From: Macrotrachela quadricornifera
Taxonomy: Eukaryota; Rotifera; Eurotatoria; Philodinida; Philodinidae
DNA length: 64,000 nucleotides
Assembly: GCA_022393335.1 (NCBI GenBank)
Contig: JAJEKB010021020.1
Location: 49,625-113,624 of the forward strand
Reading direction: 5' to 3'
In this document: one piece after another, positions 1 to 13,009 of the stretch
Layout: each line of letters opens with the position of its first letter
How positions within the stretch are numbered: position 1 is the stretch's first letter
The notes under the pieces: generated by a model
What the model was told of the DNA's origin: nothing
The model's input: the letters and a program-made list of their open reading frames with translations, nothing else
Databases searched by the model: none
Position numbers and translations under genes: made by a program

Positions 1-2790
1 AGCTTGAATGACTGTGCTTGATTTACATTAATTTGCGTATATGCTTTCACGGCTTCGCTGATGCCAGTCTTTATAATATTCGCAATTTCAAAAGTCATAT
101 GAAATACATTTTAATGTAAGCCCTCGTTTTCTCTGTTTAATTCAAGGTTGTATTAATACCAAAATTAAACCCGAAACGTTTGGGTTGAGGGTTTTGAATG
201 GTTTGTAGGTGACTTTTGGGAGATGCGAACTTGAATTTTGGTTCTTGGATATTCACTTGAATTGGAATACTGATTATTGTCATAAAGTAAATCAATTCTC
301 TTATCAAGTTTTGTATAAAATAAGCAAGGAAAGGAAAATATGATTGTGCTGGAAATAATTGATAACGTGGCATTACTTGGAAAGGACATATGTATATGGA
401 CCATTCAGTAAAATTGAAACTGATCAGAATTAGAATTGGAATTTGTTGAAATTGGCTAGGATTGGCCTGGAGACGGATTATCACTTAAATTTTAATAAAG
501 CTTGCATTCTAAAATACTCAAAACTAGAGTAGTTACATCAAAGAATAACGTAAAATTCATAGGCCGCAAATTTTTATTACAGAAAGGATTTTTTCCAACG
601 GAGAAGTGCAAGTTTACAATCCTCTGCACTACGTCATCATCTCAGCACCATAGAGAATAATTTGGTGCTGAAGTGCTGCATTCCCTTCTTTGAAGTTTTT
701 GGCAGGGATATTGTTCATCCTTATCTGCTGAAACCGTGAGATTGCTTGAGCCATGCGAGCAAAGACCTCTTCTGATCCACAGTTTTGTGTGGGCAATATT
801 ATGTTGTGTCCCTAGAATAGGAAAGAAATATCTTATTTAAATCTGATTGACTAGGGATATCTTGGCCTCAGCCAAACAAACTTCAACAAAGGATTTATCA
901 ACTATTGTTAGTGAAAAACACGGTATTCTCCACATGAACTATGGCTTAGAAGAGGCCTTCTTTTTCTATGATTGAAATAACATGTTTTGGGCAGATGATA
1001 GTGCACAAAACCTTTGCTAGAAAAAAAAACTTTCCGAATAAACATATTCAGTCCACATATTTCGGGAACTTGTCTTACAACATAGCTTGGTACTTGAAGA
1101 CAGAAAGTGCCATGGATTGATTCGACTAAGTAAGTCCCTTAGATTCAGTATATTCCGTGAGTTTTATGTAATTCTTGGGTTCAGTGGCGTGCGTGAACTC
1201 TGTGGGTTTCTTGAGCCTCATGGATTCTTTAGGAACCGTGAGTCCCTTCGATACTAACGTTTGCCCGTAGCTTATCTAAGGACAGTGAAAGTATCAAAAA
1301 CTTTTAGCAGCTGTTGTATAGTTTGTTCTATAGCAAAGTAATTCTGGTTGACATGCAATTCATAGAACAGTGGCATTTTTCTTTGAAGCCAATGTTTAGA
1401 ACAATTTCTCGTCTAATGAATTTTACAGAATCATCTCCTTTTAGTGCATATTCGTATGGTACTTACCTTTGCAACCGTATTTACAGCTATAATCTATTGC
1501 TTCCATCTGAAGTTTATTTTGAACATAGTCATCAATGGTTGCTATTCGAAGATGATGCCCCCAAAACACCGTTCTTTTTTCTTGCACAACTCTTGAGGCT
1601 GTTATATTATTCGATGAATTTACCATGAGTGCCGTAAAGCCTAGATATCATTCTAGAAGAGTGCTGATGAGCAGTACTGAGTGCAAGCATTTTACTGTGA
1701 AAAGCCGACAAATCAGAACCTGTTGATCAAATTAAAAAAAAAGACGTCAGGGTTGGTTCCGATTCTAGATAGCGAAAGTTAAATACATTTTTTTGTAGCG
1801 CTTTTGTAAACGTTGATTATTCATTTAAATTATGTCGAACTTTTGACGCTGTCAGATGAAAATGGCAAGCAATCTGTGTCGAACATACACTTTTGAGATT
1901 CATTAAACGATTTACTAATGGAGATATCAATTTTAGGTTTCATTCTGGAGAATCCAGAAATCCATTTGATAATTCATTTCTATGCGTTTGTAAACAGGTT
2001 AGTATGTTTAGAGAAACTTTTTCTCTCATTTTGAGACAACTTGGCATGACTTCTTGGACTCGTTGGGATGGAATCCGGCCAAAAATTTTTGTTTTTAATG
2101 ATATGAAATAAGATTCCTCATCCTTAGGAGTTTAGTGCAAATTCCTGTAGCCAGGAACCCAGAATTCGAGATAAATTCTATTTTTTAATTATCTGAAAAT
2201 CTATAACGATTCGCATCAACATGGAAGAGAAAATATGTTCAAACATTCTTGCATCTTTAATAACGTGCAAAAACAAATTGTCAAATAAGTTTTCAATCTT
2301 AGGAACCCGAAATTCGGTGAGCATTCTGTTTCAAGGAATCTGTAGGCCTGTACTTAGTTGTCTCTAAATAAAAAAGAAAAAATATATAAACATCGAAACG
2401 TATTCAAAAACATGCGCAAATCAATTATAAAGTTGATTCCCATAACTTGAAAACGAAATTCCAAGAAACAAAGAACCTTGTTAACCCTTCACAGTGGGGA
2501 CCTTTACCATATGCAAGCAGAAATACTGTTCTCTTCCATAGAACTAGACGTACACTTCTAGAAAAATGATCTCTCAGATAATAAAATACATTCTCCAAAA
2601 TAATATGGTTGAAGGACCTCAGGCCTGGGATCCCAGCTATATTTTTTTTTTGGATAGAAAATGATTTTAGAAACATGTTGAGCCTTATATCATTCAATGT
2701 ATTTTCAGGCGTTGGCGCCAAATATAACCTTCATTTTCCTCTAAAGCATAACGTAGACGTCTAAAACTGAATTTCTGATCAGAAGTTTTT

Positions 2791-2820
2791 GAGGGTGAGG
2801 GTGTGAGGGTGTGGGTGAGG
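2791..2820 (+). repeat. Short G/T-rich tract resembling degenerate telomeric repeat
   Basis: A run of GAGGGT/GTGAGGGT/GTGTGGGTGAGG units stands out in AT-rich sequence. Bdelloid telomeres are reported as TGTGGG repeats, and one TGTGGG unit occurs here, but the array is only 30 bp and imperfect. It may be an interstitial telomere-like remnant or simple sequence; the evidence is weak. Confidence 0.3.
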
Positions 2821-3961
2821 ATAGAGAACATCTTTATCTTGATGTACTTTTATTCTCATTACTTCTAGCTTTCGACATTTTTCCTTTCTGCCCTTTTCAA
2901 TCCATTCGATCCATTCATCTGTCGCCATTGCTTGTTACAATGTGCTCAGAAGATTGTGTGATCTTTTCTTCCATAATATTATCCAGAGTACTGTTGAATT
3001 TGTCTTTAGACACGTACGCGTTGCTTTACTTTCTATGATATTGCTAGCCCAATATTTCTGTTTGCTTCTATTTGTTGTTCTACTTCTTATTCTTTTCTCC
3101 TCACTTTTGTAGAAAGTTTAAGCGCTCATGTATGTGACATAAAAAAAGGAAAAAGAAAAAGAGAGCTATGCTCTAAAAATAGTTGCATTTTCTGGATGTT
3201 TACCGTCAGAAATAAATCACGCAAACCAGAAAACAAAGTATAATTGTTGATAATTCTTCAGATACATAAATTTCTTTTTATTATTTATCTTTTCAATGAT
3301 AGATATAAATTCAAATTGAATCATTGGTTTGAAGTAATCTTACACAGTTTTTCCATGTGTTGGAAGAGTTCGTTACTAGATTAAATAGTTTAAGAGATTC
3401 TGTATTACAGAGATGTGTAGGGCAGCAATTTTTGATGCCCCACAGGATCCGCCTCGTGAGGTTTGCTAACCCCGTCCCGTCCGTCCCCTCAGATAATTTC
3501 ATTCATCTCCTTCCCGTCTCGCCCGTCCCGTTGTATATTTAAATCCGTTCCGCCAGTATGGATCCGTGGATATTTTGGTTATTAATTGACTTTTTCTTTA
3601 GTAGTTTATTCTACATAAATAATTTATTTATCACAATAATGTGTTTATCATAAAACAAAATATAAGACAATGTTCTAGTTTAAGTTTTTAAATAAGCAGC
3701 AGCAGATCGAACCAGTATCATATCGTTCACCAATGATGAATTAAGGTTACTTCTCCTTTGAGATATCGTAACACCTGCTGAACTGAATTCATGTCCAACC
3801 GTACATGAAGAAGCAGGAATATAAAATACCTTGTTTGCCAATATAGATAAATTGGTCAATAAGCTTGCCTGCTCTTTCCAAAAAATAAGAGGATTATCAT
3901 TCTCATCAATGAAGTATGTGCATTTTGTTAACTTTAAGAAGAAAAAACAAATAGGAGCCAT

Positions 3962-4236
3962 GGGGGAAAGTGCTGACACCCAGTATCCTGGCACCTCAGC
4001 ACCTTTAACGACTTTTTCGCTATTTTAACTGCTTTCTCAACACCTTGTGGTGAAATTTGAAAGAACAGAATCAAGTCGTCATATTTTACCACAAGGTGCT
4101 GGGAAAAGCAGTTAAAATAATGCAACAGTCGTTGAAGGTATTGAAGATGCTCATAGTGAAGTGCGCTGCGGGTGTTGACTGAGTGCCGAGTAGGTGCTGA
4201 TATGGCAGAGTGCTGGGTTTCAGCACTTTCCCTCTT
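3962..4236. mobile_element. MITE-like palindromic element (about 275 bp)
   Basis: The two ends are inverted copies: the left begins GGGGGAAAGTGCTGACACC and the reverse complement of the right end begins GAGGGAAAGTGCTGAAACC. The internal halves also pair: TTTTAACTGCTTT and ACACCTTGTGGT on the left mirror CCACAAGGTGCT and AAAGCAGTTAAAA on the right. It has no coding capacity. No clear target-site duplication was found, so the superfamily is unassigned. Confidence 0.6.
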
Positions 4237-5212
4237 AATAATGAAAAAGACAAACAATGAACCAATTTCATTGTGATCGGTGCAGAACGATCAATCAATC
4301 GATGTATTTGAAATCACATGCGTAAAATAACGATATCTGTCAATTGTTTCCAACGGTCCTCTATTGTGTTCCGAAAAATCCTTTACCCGTCCGAATCCAT
4401 GAGAATTTATACTTGCCCGTCCGAAGACCCAATCCTTCTAGCCAGTGCGCCTTCAACACTCGTGACCCGCACATTTCTGCTGCATTGTAGGTATATCTTG
4501 AAAAAGTTATTTGATTCTTATTATATATCGAACAGAAAATTACTAAGTTCTCATTTTTCTCATATCAATCAAAAAAAGTATCAGCTCAAAAAATTTCCTT
4601 CTATATTGAAAAAGGTTAAAACTTTGAGGCACCTCATATTTCTGCAAAGAAAATGATAACAATTATTTTTGTTACTACAAGCAAACAGATCCTATACAAA
4701 TTAACTGAAAATATATAAATTTCTCAGAAGAGATGTAAAATTCCGATATTCTATATATATAAGAAAATACTGAGAATTAAGTATTAATAGACACTTAAAT
4801 TAATACTAGTTTTTATCCGCAGATAATATACGTTTGCAAGAGAAGTTCAACATAGGACTTCATTTTTATAATAGACTTGATTGATGAATATTTATCGTGA
4901 TTTTTATCTTGAAATAAAATTAATAACTTACTCTCATGACATAGGCTGATGGAATATTGAGACTTGCTTCTAAATATCAGTCTCCAACATGACTTATGCT
5001 TGAACAATTAATGTCTATACATATCTGAAAAAACTGTTAATAAGACCGGCATAGAAGTATATTTAGTATTTTTCTTTTTAGTCTCTTGATCTTTCAAAAG
5101 TAAGATCTGCATTATTGCTTTTGGCAAATGAAGAAGACGGGAAAATCATATATTAACTAGTAGAATCGAAGTCTTTCATCGGCAAACGTAATAAGAGTCA
5201 AATAAACTAGAG

Positions 5213-8200
5213 ATGTCGATATTAGTAATCACTCTCTTGTTTTTAATTGTCATCACCACAAATGCTCGAATTTTTGTTTACAACACTGAAAACAAACGCG
5301 AAACTGACAAATTCGATTGTGTATATCATGTTGACAAAGGAGAAGAAATTCCTTATTGTAGACGTACAGGCGAAACATAACAGTTAAATCGAAAGAAAAC
5401 AAATTGTGCCAATGAAGGAAAAAAAATATTATTTCGTCAACTAATTGAACAAAATATTAAAACAAATACTATTCTTGACTGGAGTTCAAGTGCAGAGATG
5501 GCTGATTTATATGCCTATATCTTTTACAATCAATCATTTATTGAGAATGATGCAGATCAATTTATTTGCAATTGTACAAAAGCAGGAACATTTGGTAAAT
5601 ATTGTGAATATCAGTTAACGCACAGCGCAAAATCATTCGATGAAGGAATTAAAATTCAATTTTAACAAAAGAAAAAAGGCGATTCATGAAACACTCAACG
5701 ATATGGAAAGATTATTTGCTATGAAACGATCTCTTGTAATTCAGGTGTTCTGTGTCTCGATTGGCGAGATATTTGCAATGGTCATCAACAATGTGAACAT
5801 GGAATGGACGAAGAAAATTGGGATAAATTGGAATTCAACGAATGTGAAGATGACGAGTTTCGATGCACAAATGGCATGTGCATTGCGGAAGAATTTTGGC
5901 TGGATGGTGAGAATGTTGAAATTTACAAAATATACTTCTATTTTCAATTATAAAGGAAAGTTTAACATTTTTATTTCACAATATGAATAGTACTAGCACA
6001 GTAAAATAATAATTTTTTAGAGAATTTAAACGACAGATTTTACAATATTTTAATTTTTTATGATTTTCAAATCTATTTGAACTTCTCGGAGATTTGAGTT
6101 GATCATCTTCTAGTTTTAATATAAAATTTCTGTAAAAATCGAACAAGTTTTATGAATAATAACTTCTAATTCTTTGCTACTAGAAGAAAACCAGCTGAAA
6201 TAATCAGAATTAGATATATGATTAGTCTACTTCAACTTATCGAGTTGAAGATGTTATAGTCTAGTTTAGAAGTTTAAATAAAAAAGAGTTGACTATGTAA
6301 AATCAAACATTTTTGCTTCTTATAACAATAACACCCTCGAAAATTATAGTTGAATTTTTTTTAGTCGAAGATCTGCTGTAGATGTTTTTTTATCTTTTCA
6401 TTTTTTTTTTGACATGTTAATTAGACAATCATCATCGAGAATATCTAATTCAAAAGATGTACACTAATTATTCAGATTCACTATTTATTTTTTAATAATT
6501 TTGAAATTTTATGTTTATGTAATTTTTAGCTTCACTTTCCTAACCTATGATAATTGAGTGAGAAGGAAAGCATACAATTTTCAAGGAAATTTTTCCTAAA
6601 TATTTAGCTTTACGCTATGGTATAGTGTCATCTTAAACTAAGAACACATGACACCGATCAAATGCATACTCAATAAGAGTAGCAGAAGAAAAATAAGCTT
6701 TTTATCAGTTCAAGCTCATATGAAAGAAGCTAGTAATCAGCTCTTGAACTGAAGCTGTCACACATTGAATAGAATTCAAGATTTCAAACTAATTTTTGTG
6801 TAAAAGTTTTGAAAGACTATGTAAAAGGTGTAGTAAATAAATTGTTCATTTTTTTGTTTTAGGTATACCTGACTGTATGGAGTGGAGTGATGAACAGCCT
6901 ATCGATGATAACTGGTGTTCTTTCGCATCGAATAGAATATTCTGTGATGAGCATATATGTTTTCCCAATAGATATTCATGTGGTGATGGACAATGTGTTT
7001 CGTGGGACACTCGATTAGCATTTCAACGATTTATCCAACCGGAAAAAGATTGCTTTAATAAGCGCAATTTAAATTATATGTGTGAAGTAAGTTTGAGTCG
7101 ACGTGCTTGGGCACTTGAGAATGGATTATGTTGGCCTGATGATGATTACAATGATCTTCGATATCCTCCATGGAACATGACGGATTCATCAAATCTAACG
7201 AGCTCTGAAAAATGTCACTACTTATTTCGATGTTATTTATCAAACGAATTTGAACATGATTGTCCATGTAATTTCTCTACGTGCATAATGCTAATGAAAA
7301 TTATATGTAAATCAGATGATTACCTCATTCTTTATCCACCACAAGGATTGATTAGTCCACATGTCTTCATCTATTATAGTTATAGACAGTTTATGCAAAA
7401 TCCAACTTTTCAATCTTTCGAAATTAAAGGAAAAATTAGATGCTTAGGATACCATTTTACAAGTAACTATCCTGTAAAACTATCGCCTCCTTTTGTATTG
7501 GTTCTACGTTCTAACATAAATCAATTTCTCTGTACATTTGATTCTTATAAGGGACATAAAGATTTTCTATCATCTTTTAAACATGACAAGTTCTGTTGGA
7601 ATGAATCTTTAACATTTAACGGTCGTCCACATGCTGTTTATCATGATGTATGTGCTTCAACTGGAGAATGTATTTCACAATATCGTATTCGTGATGGTTT
7701 TGTGGATTGTATTGATGAGCAAGATGAAGATATAGTCTCTGAGAAAAATTATTGTACAGTAAATATGCAACGACATTGTTTTCAATGTTTTAATAGGCAC
7801 GGAAAATGTCTCCTGCTGCACAGGTTAGGCAATGATATTGATGATTGTTCGAACGATTATGATGAAATATGGAAGAGCAATGGTGGGCTTCTTAAAAATA
7901 TGAAGTGTCATTCTATGAACATCGTTGACTGTGTTCATTTGAAAGAATATATTAGTCAATCTGTAAACAAAAATTCCACCAGCAATAGTTTATTCGATAG
8001 TAATCAAAATGCCCAGATGGTATTTCAATCATTTTGCGATAGTTTTTGGGATTTGAAAAATCATGTTGATGAATTACTATTATCATGCAAGCATTGGATG
8101 TGTCATCATGATGAATATCAATGTCGAACTGGCCAATATATTCCATTGAATTGGGTCTGTGATGGAGAATGGGATTGTGCAGATGCATCTGACGAAGAAG

Positions 8201-11200
8201 CCATTAAACTTGTTGAACAAATATCAATTCATAATGCTGAATTTTTCGATTGGAACAATCAAATCAAAAAATGCCGACAAAAATATTCTAAATCTCCATT
8301 TTCTAAAATCTGTAATACTTCTTTCGAATTTGGATGCTATCGATCACATGTGTCAAATCCGTTAGATATTCATTTGAATCGTCCATGCATCAATCTTACA
8401 CAAATTGGCGATTATGTAGAAGATTGTTTCAATGCTTATGATGAAAGAAATACATTTGCAGTAAATAATCATATGTGGGGTTACCATTTTGGCTGTGGAA
8501 ATATTCCAAGAACACAGTCAATTGCTTGTGAACTAGAAGAGAAAACTAATTGTACGAAGGTTCTTTGTCCAAATCATCGGGATAAAGATGGATCATGTTC
8601 AGACATTAAAGATGTCATTTGCATCAGAGATAATCAATGTAAGAAGAATGCACGATGTGATGGAAGATTCGACTGTTTCGATGGTGAAAATGAGTATTCG
8701 TGTCCATCTGGTTCACATACAAATGAACTAATTTATCGTATCGAAAAATTACATTCAAGAAAATTTGTCAAATCTATTTCCTTTAAATTATATCCACCCC
8801 AACAACATATATCGAACTCGTTGATCAAGTTTCAAACTAACAATAATTTTAATTCTGATGTCTATTCATATCAATGCAATCAAGGTGTAGCTATTATTCA
8901 TTTGAATTAGACACAATGTTTATGTCCGCCTGCTTACTATGGTCTTTGGTGTGAATTCTTTAGCGATCGAATCACCATTATTGCTAATGTCGATCAGAAT
9001 ACACTCATCAAGACAATATCAAATGTTACACTCAAGATTAAGGCTAATTTTCTTTTCAATTCGACGATAATCGATTATCATGAATTTCATGTTATTCCAA
9101 CAATTGAAAGAATGCAAAGCATTAAACATAAATTCTATCTTTTATATTCCAGATCAAATCAAATGATTGCTCATAAGCAACGACGCTATTATAATCGGGC
9201 TGATGTTACCAATAATCATCCATATACGGTTCACTTTGATGTTTTTGTACTTAAAAATCAGAGTTATATTAAAGAACTTGGTTCTTGGCATTATCCCATT
9301 TACTTCGACTATTTACCAGCTTTTCGATTAGCCGTTGTATTGAAATTTCCATCTTGGTTGAAAAATGTAACATTTGATTTCTGTGCACAAAATATTTGTA
9401 ATGAGAATTCTACCTGTATACCAATTTTCAATCAGAATAATTCATATTATTGTTCATGCAAAAGTGGTTTTTATGGAATAAATTGTAGTTTGTATGAACC
9501 TCGTTGTGAAAGTTATTGTTCGAATAACGCATTTTGTCGATGGGATGATTCTAATCATTTAACTAATCACAATAATCTCTATTGTATTTGTCCACTTGAT
9601 CGTCTTGGACCACGTTGTAATTTGAAAGATGATAGTTGCGATGTAAATCCTTGTTTGAATAATGGAAGTTGCCTTTCCACTTCTGATCGTAGTGGAAAAA
9701 TATCGTATCTATGTATATGTTCACAGCGGTTCTATGGAGTTCTATGTGAACATGCTAAAGCATCCGTTCACGTTATTTTAAACGTAACTGAAGATTTCTA
9801 TGCTCGTGCAACTGTTGTTCAATTGTACAATATTGGTTCAAATGGTAAATTTATAATCGAATATCAGCAAGTTTATTATGGTGTACCACAGATGATTCAT
9901 TACAATCATGATGATACTCTTGCTCCTTTAATTGGACTTCTCAAAATTTATAATGATATTGCAAATCCACAATATTATTTATTGTATCTTCTCGATACAT
10001 CGATAATCAATATTACATCATCTCCGTACCATTGTCCACATGCCCTGTCTTTGATAGTGAAAGGTAAGTTCATTGAGTAATTAAAATCGATCTACATGCT
10101 ACTTGTTTTCTAACAGATACGAATTCATCCGTTCCATTTGCTTTACTATACCATCAAATCTGCCAAAATAACACTAAACGCTTGTGTTTCTATGATGAGG
10201 ATTATTTTTGTATCTGTGGAAAAGATCATCGTGTTGAGTGTTTCCTTTATAGTCGTCCACAAGATCATTGTGACAATTGTCTGTCGGGAGGCAAATGTGT
10301 TCGAGGTGCTTTAGACATTCCTAACAATTTTATTTGTCTTTGTCCCTTTTGTCACCAAGGATCTCGTTGCGAATTTAATATGCAAGCATTTGGCTTTACT
10401 CTCGATTCACTGTTGATCAATTATTCTAAAACGGTAAAACGAATCTATGTCATGCTATCTCTTTTACTCTTTATTATTGGTTTCTTTAATAATCTCTGTG
10501 CTTTTGTCACATTCAAACGACCATTACCTCGAAAGTTTGGCGTTTGGCAACTACTTACTATTTGTTACTTGTCTCAATCAAATGGCTTTACTCTGTTTAC
10601 TTTTGAAATTTATTCAAATCACTACTGAAATTTCAAATATAGAATTATGTAAAGGTGTTTCTTATTTTCTCTCGGTATTCACACGATTGACTTACTGGTT
10701 AACAAGTTGGGTAACTGTCGAACGTCTTCTCTTTATTCCCTTTCCAACCTCATTTGTTCTACAAAATTCTCGTCTAGCAATTGGAACGAGTATTGTAACG
10801 TGGATCATTCTTTTTGGTCTGCATGTGCATGAAACTATCTATTATACAATCACTCAACATCTTCCCACAGGTTCTTCTATCTGTGTAACAATCTTTAGCA
10901 CACGTCGTATCTCAACCTACAATCAAATTTCTACTTTCATTCATCATCTATTTCCATTCTGTATTCAAGTAATATCCATTACTTTTCTGATTGTTCTTGC
11001 TGCACGTAGTCGAGCAAAGACGATTAGAGACAAGATGACTTTTTTTCAAGTATTGAAAAAGCAATTTCAAACTCAGAAAGAACTCAATATCACGCCTGTG
11101 ATCATTGTTCTTTCTGGTTTACCTCAAATAATTATTACATTCAGTTTAGCATGTTCACAATTAACCAATTGGCATCGTCATTTGCTACTTGGCACCTATC

Positions 11201-11361
11201 TACTTTCTTACGTTCCTCAAACTCTCGGCTTTATTCTCTATGTTATACCATCGACTAGTTACAAGAAGGAATTCGGCGAGACATTACTTGCTAAAAAGTC
11301 CCTTAAATGGATATTCAACAAGAACAAAAATGAGACCAAAACTCCAAAAACAAATTATTAA
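5213..11361 (+). pseudogene. LDLR-A/EGF/seven-transmembrane receptor, disrupted
   Basis: This was a large chimaeric receptor. The ATG at 5213 opens a hydrophobic signal peptide (MSILVITLLFLIVITTNA). Exon 1 (5213-5906) holds an EGF-like piece ending TFGKYCEY and LDLR class A modules. A 956-bp intron (5907-6862) follows, then exon 2 (6863-10063) with more LDLR-A repeats (for example CDGEWDCADASDEE) and EGF domains (such as CDVNPCLNNGSCL and CSQRFYGVLCEH). A 53-bp intron (10064-10116) leads to exon 3, which carries the last EGF region and a 7TM bundle. All exons join in phase, yet the frame is broken by TAA 5378-5380, TAA 5663-5665, TGA 5687-5689 and TAG 8908-8910. An extra T in 10543-10545 shifts the frame inside the region after TM1 (GV|GNYLL is recovered by removing one base). 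Coding similarity continues smoothly through every lesion, so decay is recent. Such receptors presumably bind extracellular ligands at the cell surface; the ligand is unknown. Confidence 0.85.
5907..6862 (+). other. Unusually long intron of the receptor pseudogene
   Basis: The donor is GTGAGA after ...TGGCTGGATG and the acceptor is TTTTGTTTTAG before GTATACC. Joining restores an LDLR-A motif across the junction (D-G-I-P-D-C-M-E-W-S-D-E). At 956 bp it is nearly twenty times the usual intron here. The interior is AT-rich; no clear inverted repeat or coding remnant was seen. Confidence 0.7.
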
Positions 11362-11419
11362 TGTGGCATCACCTTTTTTTTGTTGCTATTTTTGTCATCA
11401 TTGCTTCTGTTATCACTTA

Positions 11420-11687
11420 AAGAGTGATCCAAAAGTCTTCGTTGTTCTAAGAAAAATTGTTCGTTCTTCCTTATAGTAAATTCAAAAATGTTCAAAGTTT
11501 GGTATCTCATCCCTTATAAGTAGGCGAATGTTATCCCAAAGGTTCAATTCTCTATCCCTTATAATAAGGAATAGAAACATGAAACTTTGCGGTAACATTT
11601 GCGTACTCACAAGGGATACGATACCAAAATTTGAACATTTTTGAATTTACTATAAGAGAGAACAACGAAGACTTTTGGATCACCCTT
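11420..11687. mobile_element. TA-flanked MITE (268 bp), Tc1/mariner-type
   Basis: A near-complete palindrome. The left end is AAGAGTGATCCAAAAGTC and the right end, reverse-complemented, is AAGGGTGATCCAAAAGTC. Similarity continues through TTATAGTAAATTCAAAAATG in both arms to a centre near 11550. The element is flanked by TA on both sides (11418-11419 and 11688-11689), the target duplication typical of Tc1/mariner elements. It lies just 3' of the receptor pseudogene and contains no ORF. Confidence 0.8.
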
Positions 11688-12030
11688 TATCTGTCATAAT
11701 CTGTAATAGCCAATTAATTAACATGTTGGTCACCGTTTGAGGGAGAGGGGAAATGGGATCAAATTTATATTTCCTAAAAAGTTCAACACTCTTTTAGTAG
11801 TGGCGTAACCACCGGGGGTGCACGGGGGTGCAATGCCCCCTCTGTAAATAGTTTTGCCCCCCCCTGTAAATTTTTCATTGAAACAGGACGGACTTTTCTA
11901 TTTATTCACCGTGAGATGGTACGTTTATGATCTTAAAGAACATCTAGTTTTACGTGCGCAGCAGATAAAAACTTTTTAAAACAATTGTCGTGAGCGTAGC
12001 CGCCTTCGGCGGCAAAACGTTGGAAATATA

Positions 12031-12282
12031 CAGTGGGCTTAGAAGTAACCCGACATAAAAGATATCCTATAATAACAGATGATAAATTGTCCATGATACT
12101 TTTCATACTTTTTGTTTGTGTAAATAGCTAGAATTTTTATCATATATATATCTAATCAAGATCTTTATTCACCTAAAGTTTCAGGTCTTTACACAAGCAA
12201 AAAGTATGAAAAGTATCATGAAGAATTTATTACCTGTTATCACAGGATATCCTTTATACCGGGTTACCTTTGAGCCACGCTA
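12031..12282. mobile_element. Nested TA-flanked MITE (about 252 bp)
   Basis: The left arm starts CAGTGGGCTTAGAAGTAACC and the right arm, reverse-complemented, starts TAGCGTGGCTCAAAGGTAACC. The arms share GATATCCT, then TAACAG, then CATGATACTTTTCATACTTT. TA dinucleotides flank both sides. It has no coding capacity. It sits inside the hAT-like element 11798-13323, so it inserted later. Confidence 0.75.
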
Positions 12283-12536
12283 TAGATGTGTAGAATCGTT
12301 TTTTAAGAGTTTGTCCGACTAAAACTGGAATCTGCTTAAAATCTCTGATCCTGTCAAAATGGTGAAGTTTCAAGAAAGATTAAATTTGAGACTTTCGAAA
12401 CCTTGATATTTTTAATGAATATTCGGACAGTAATTTCATCAACTTTGCAAAACTGATATCTTAGGTGTTTTCAAAATTTCCAGGATATTTAGATTCAAAA
12501 AACTTATCTTTCTGACAGTTCTAGACCGATAATTAA

Positions 12537-13009
12537 CCCATTGGGGGCGATTCGATTTTCTTAGAAAGTAATGTATGGCTCAGGGTAGATCGCTGCACTT
12601 CATATCTCATATTTTAATGTGTAAATACGTTTTACTAGAAAACAACGTATACTAAAAGATGCAGCGGGATAAGCTCTACAATCTATATAATAAAGCTTTT
12701 TTCAATAATGTACTTTTTGTTTTCAAAAAAAAGTAAAACTTTGTGTGATCAATTTTTGAGGTTGCGAATATTGATCGCACAAAATCATGCTTTTTTTTGA
12801 AAACAAAAATTACACAATTCAAACAAGCTTTACTATGGTGATTGTAGAGCTCTTTACACTGCATCTTGTGGTATATGGTGTTTTTTTTTCTAATAAAACA
12901 TTTTTAGACACTAAAATATGAAATATCACGTACGACCATTTATTCCGGTTCACCTGTTAGCTTTAAAATATAGTGAGACCCAACGATGGGTCTTATCGTC
13001 GCGAACGGG
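12537..13009. mobile_element. Palindromic element with TTAA-type ends (about 473 bp)
   Basis: Long inverted arms are visible: the left has CATATTTTAATG, AAGATGCAG, GAGCTCTACAATC-like and TTTTGTTTTCAAAAAAAAG blocks, and the right has the same blocks inverted. The outer ends are CCCATTGGGGGCGA and, reverse-complemented, CCCGTTCGCGACGA. They are preceded by TTAA on the left and TTAG (reverse strand) on the right. TTAA targets and CCC-starting ends suggest a piggyBac-type MITE. That is an inference; no transposase is present. Confidence 0.55.

Larger units (their letters stand above)
1..5212. other. Gene-poor AT-rich stretch, no supported gene
   Basis: I see no convincing coding gene here. Open frames are short (under about 120 codons), differ in frame and strand, have low-complexity translations and carry no recognisable domain. 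What is visible is a MITE-like palindrome at about 3962-4236, clusters of the pyrimidine-rich motif CCCGTCC at about 3464-3530 and 4385-4430, scattered GTGCTGA/CAGCACC words near 600-680 and 1650-1680 that resemble the MITE ends, and a G/T-rich tract at 2791-2820. The stretch is best read as degraded transposon-derived DNA upstream of the receptor pseudogene. Confidence 0.6.

Noticed and set aside
137..484. Minus-strand open frame of 115 codons
   Set aside because: Its translation is low-complexity, overlaps another frame on the same strand and contains no recognisable domain; the DNA shows no splice or codon pattern of a gene.
1314..1628. Plus-strand open frame of 104 codons
   Set aside because: No domain, no upstream or downstream coding continuation, and an opposite-strand frame of similar quality overlaps it.
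1750..1780. GGTTCCGATTC looks like a tRNA B box
   Set aside because: No A box, acceptor stem or cloverleaf can be folded around it.
2791..2820. Chromosome end or telomere-capped retroelement junction
   Set aside because: The G/T tract is only 30 bp, imperfect and internal, and no reverse transcriptase sequence is nearby.
5213..8910. Stop-codon reassignment or programmed readthrough
   Set aside because: TAA, TAG and TGA all occur inside this one gene, while TAA, TAG and TGA end other genes normally, and a frameshift is also present; decay explains it better.
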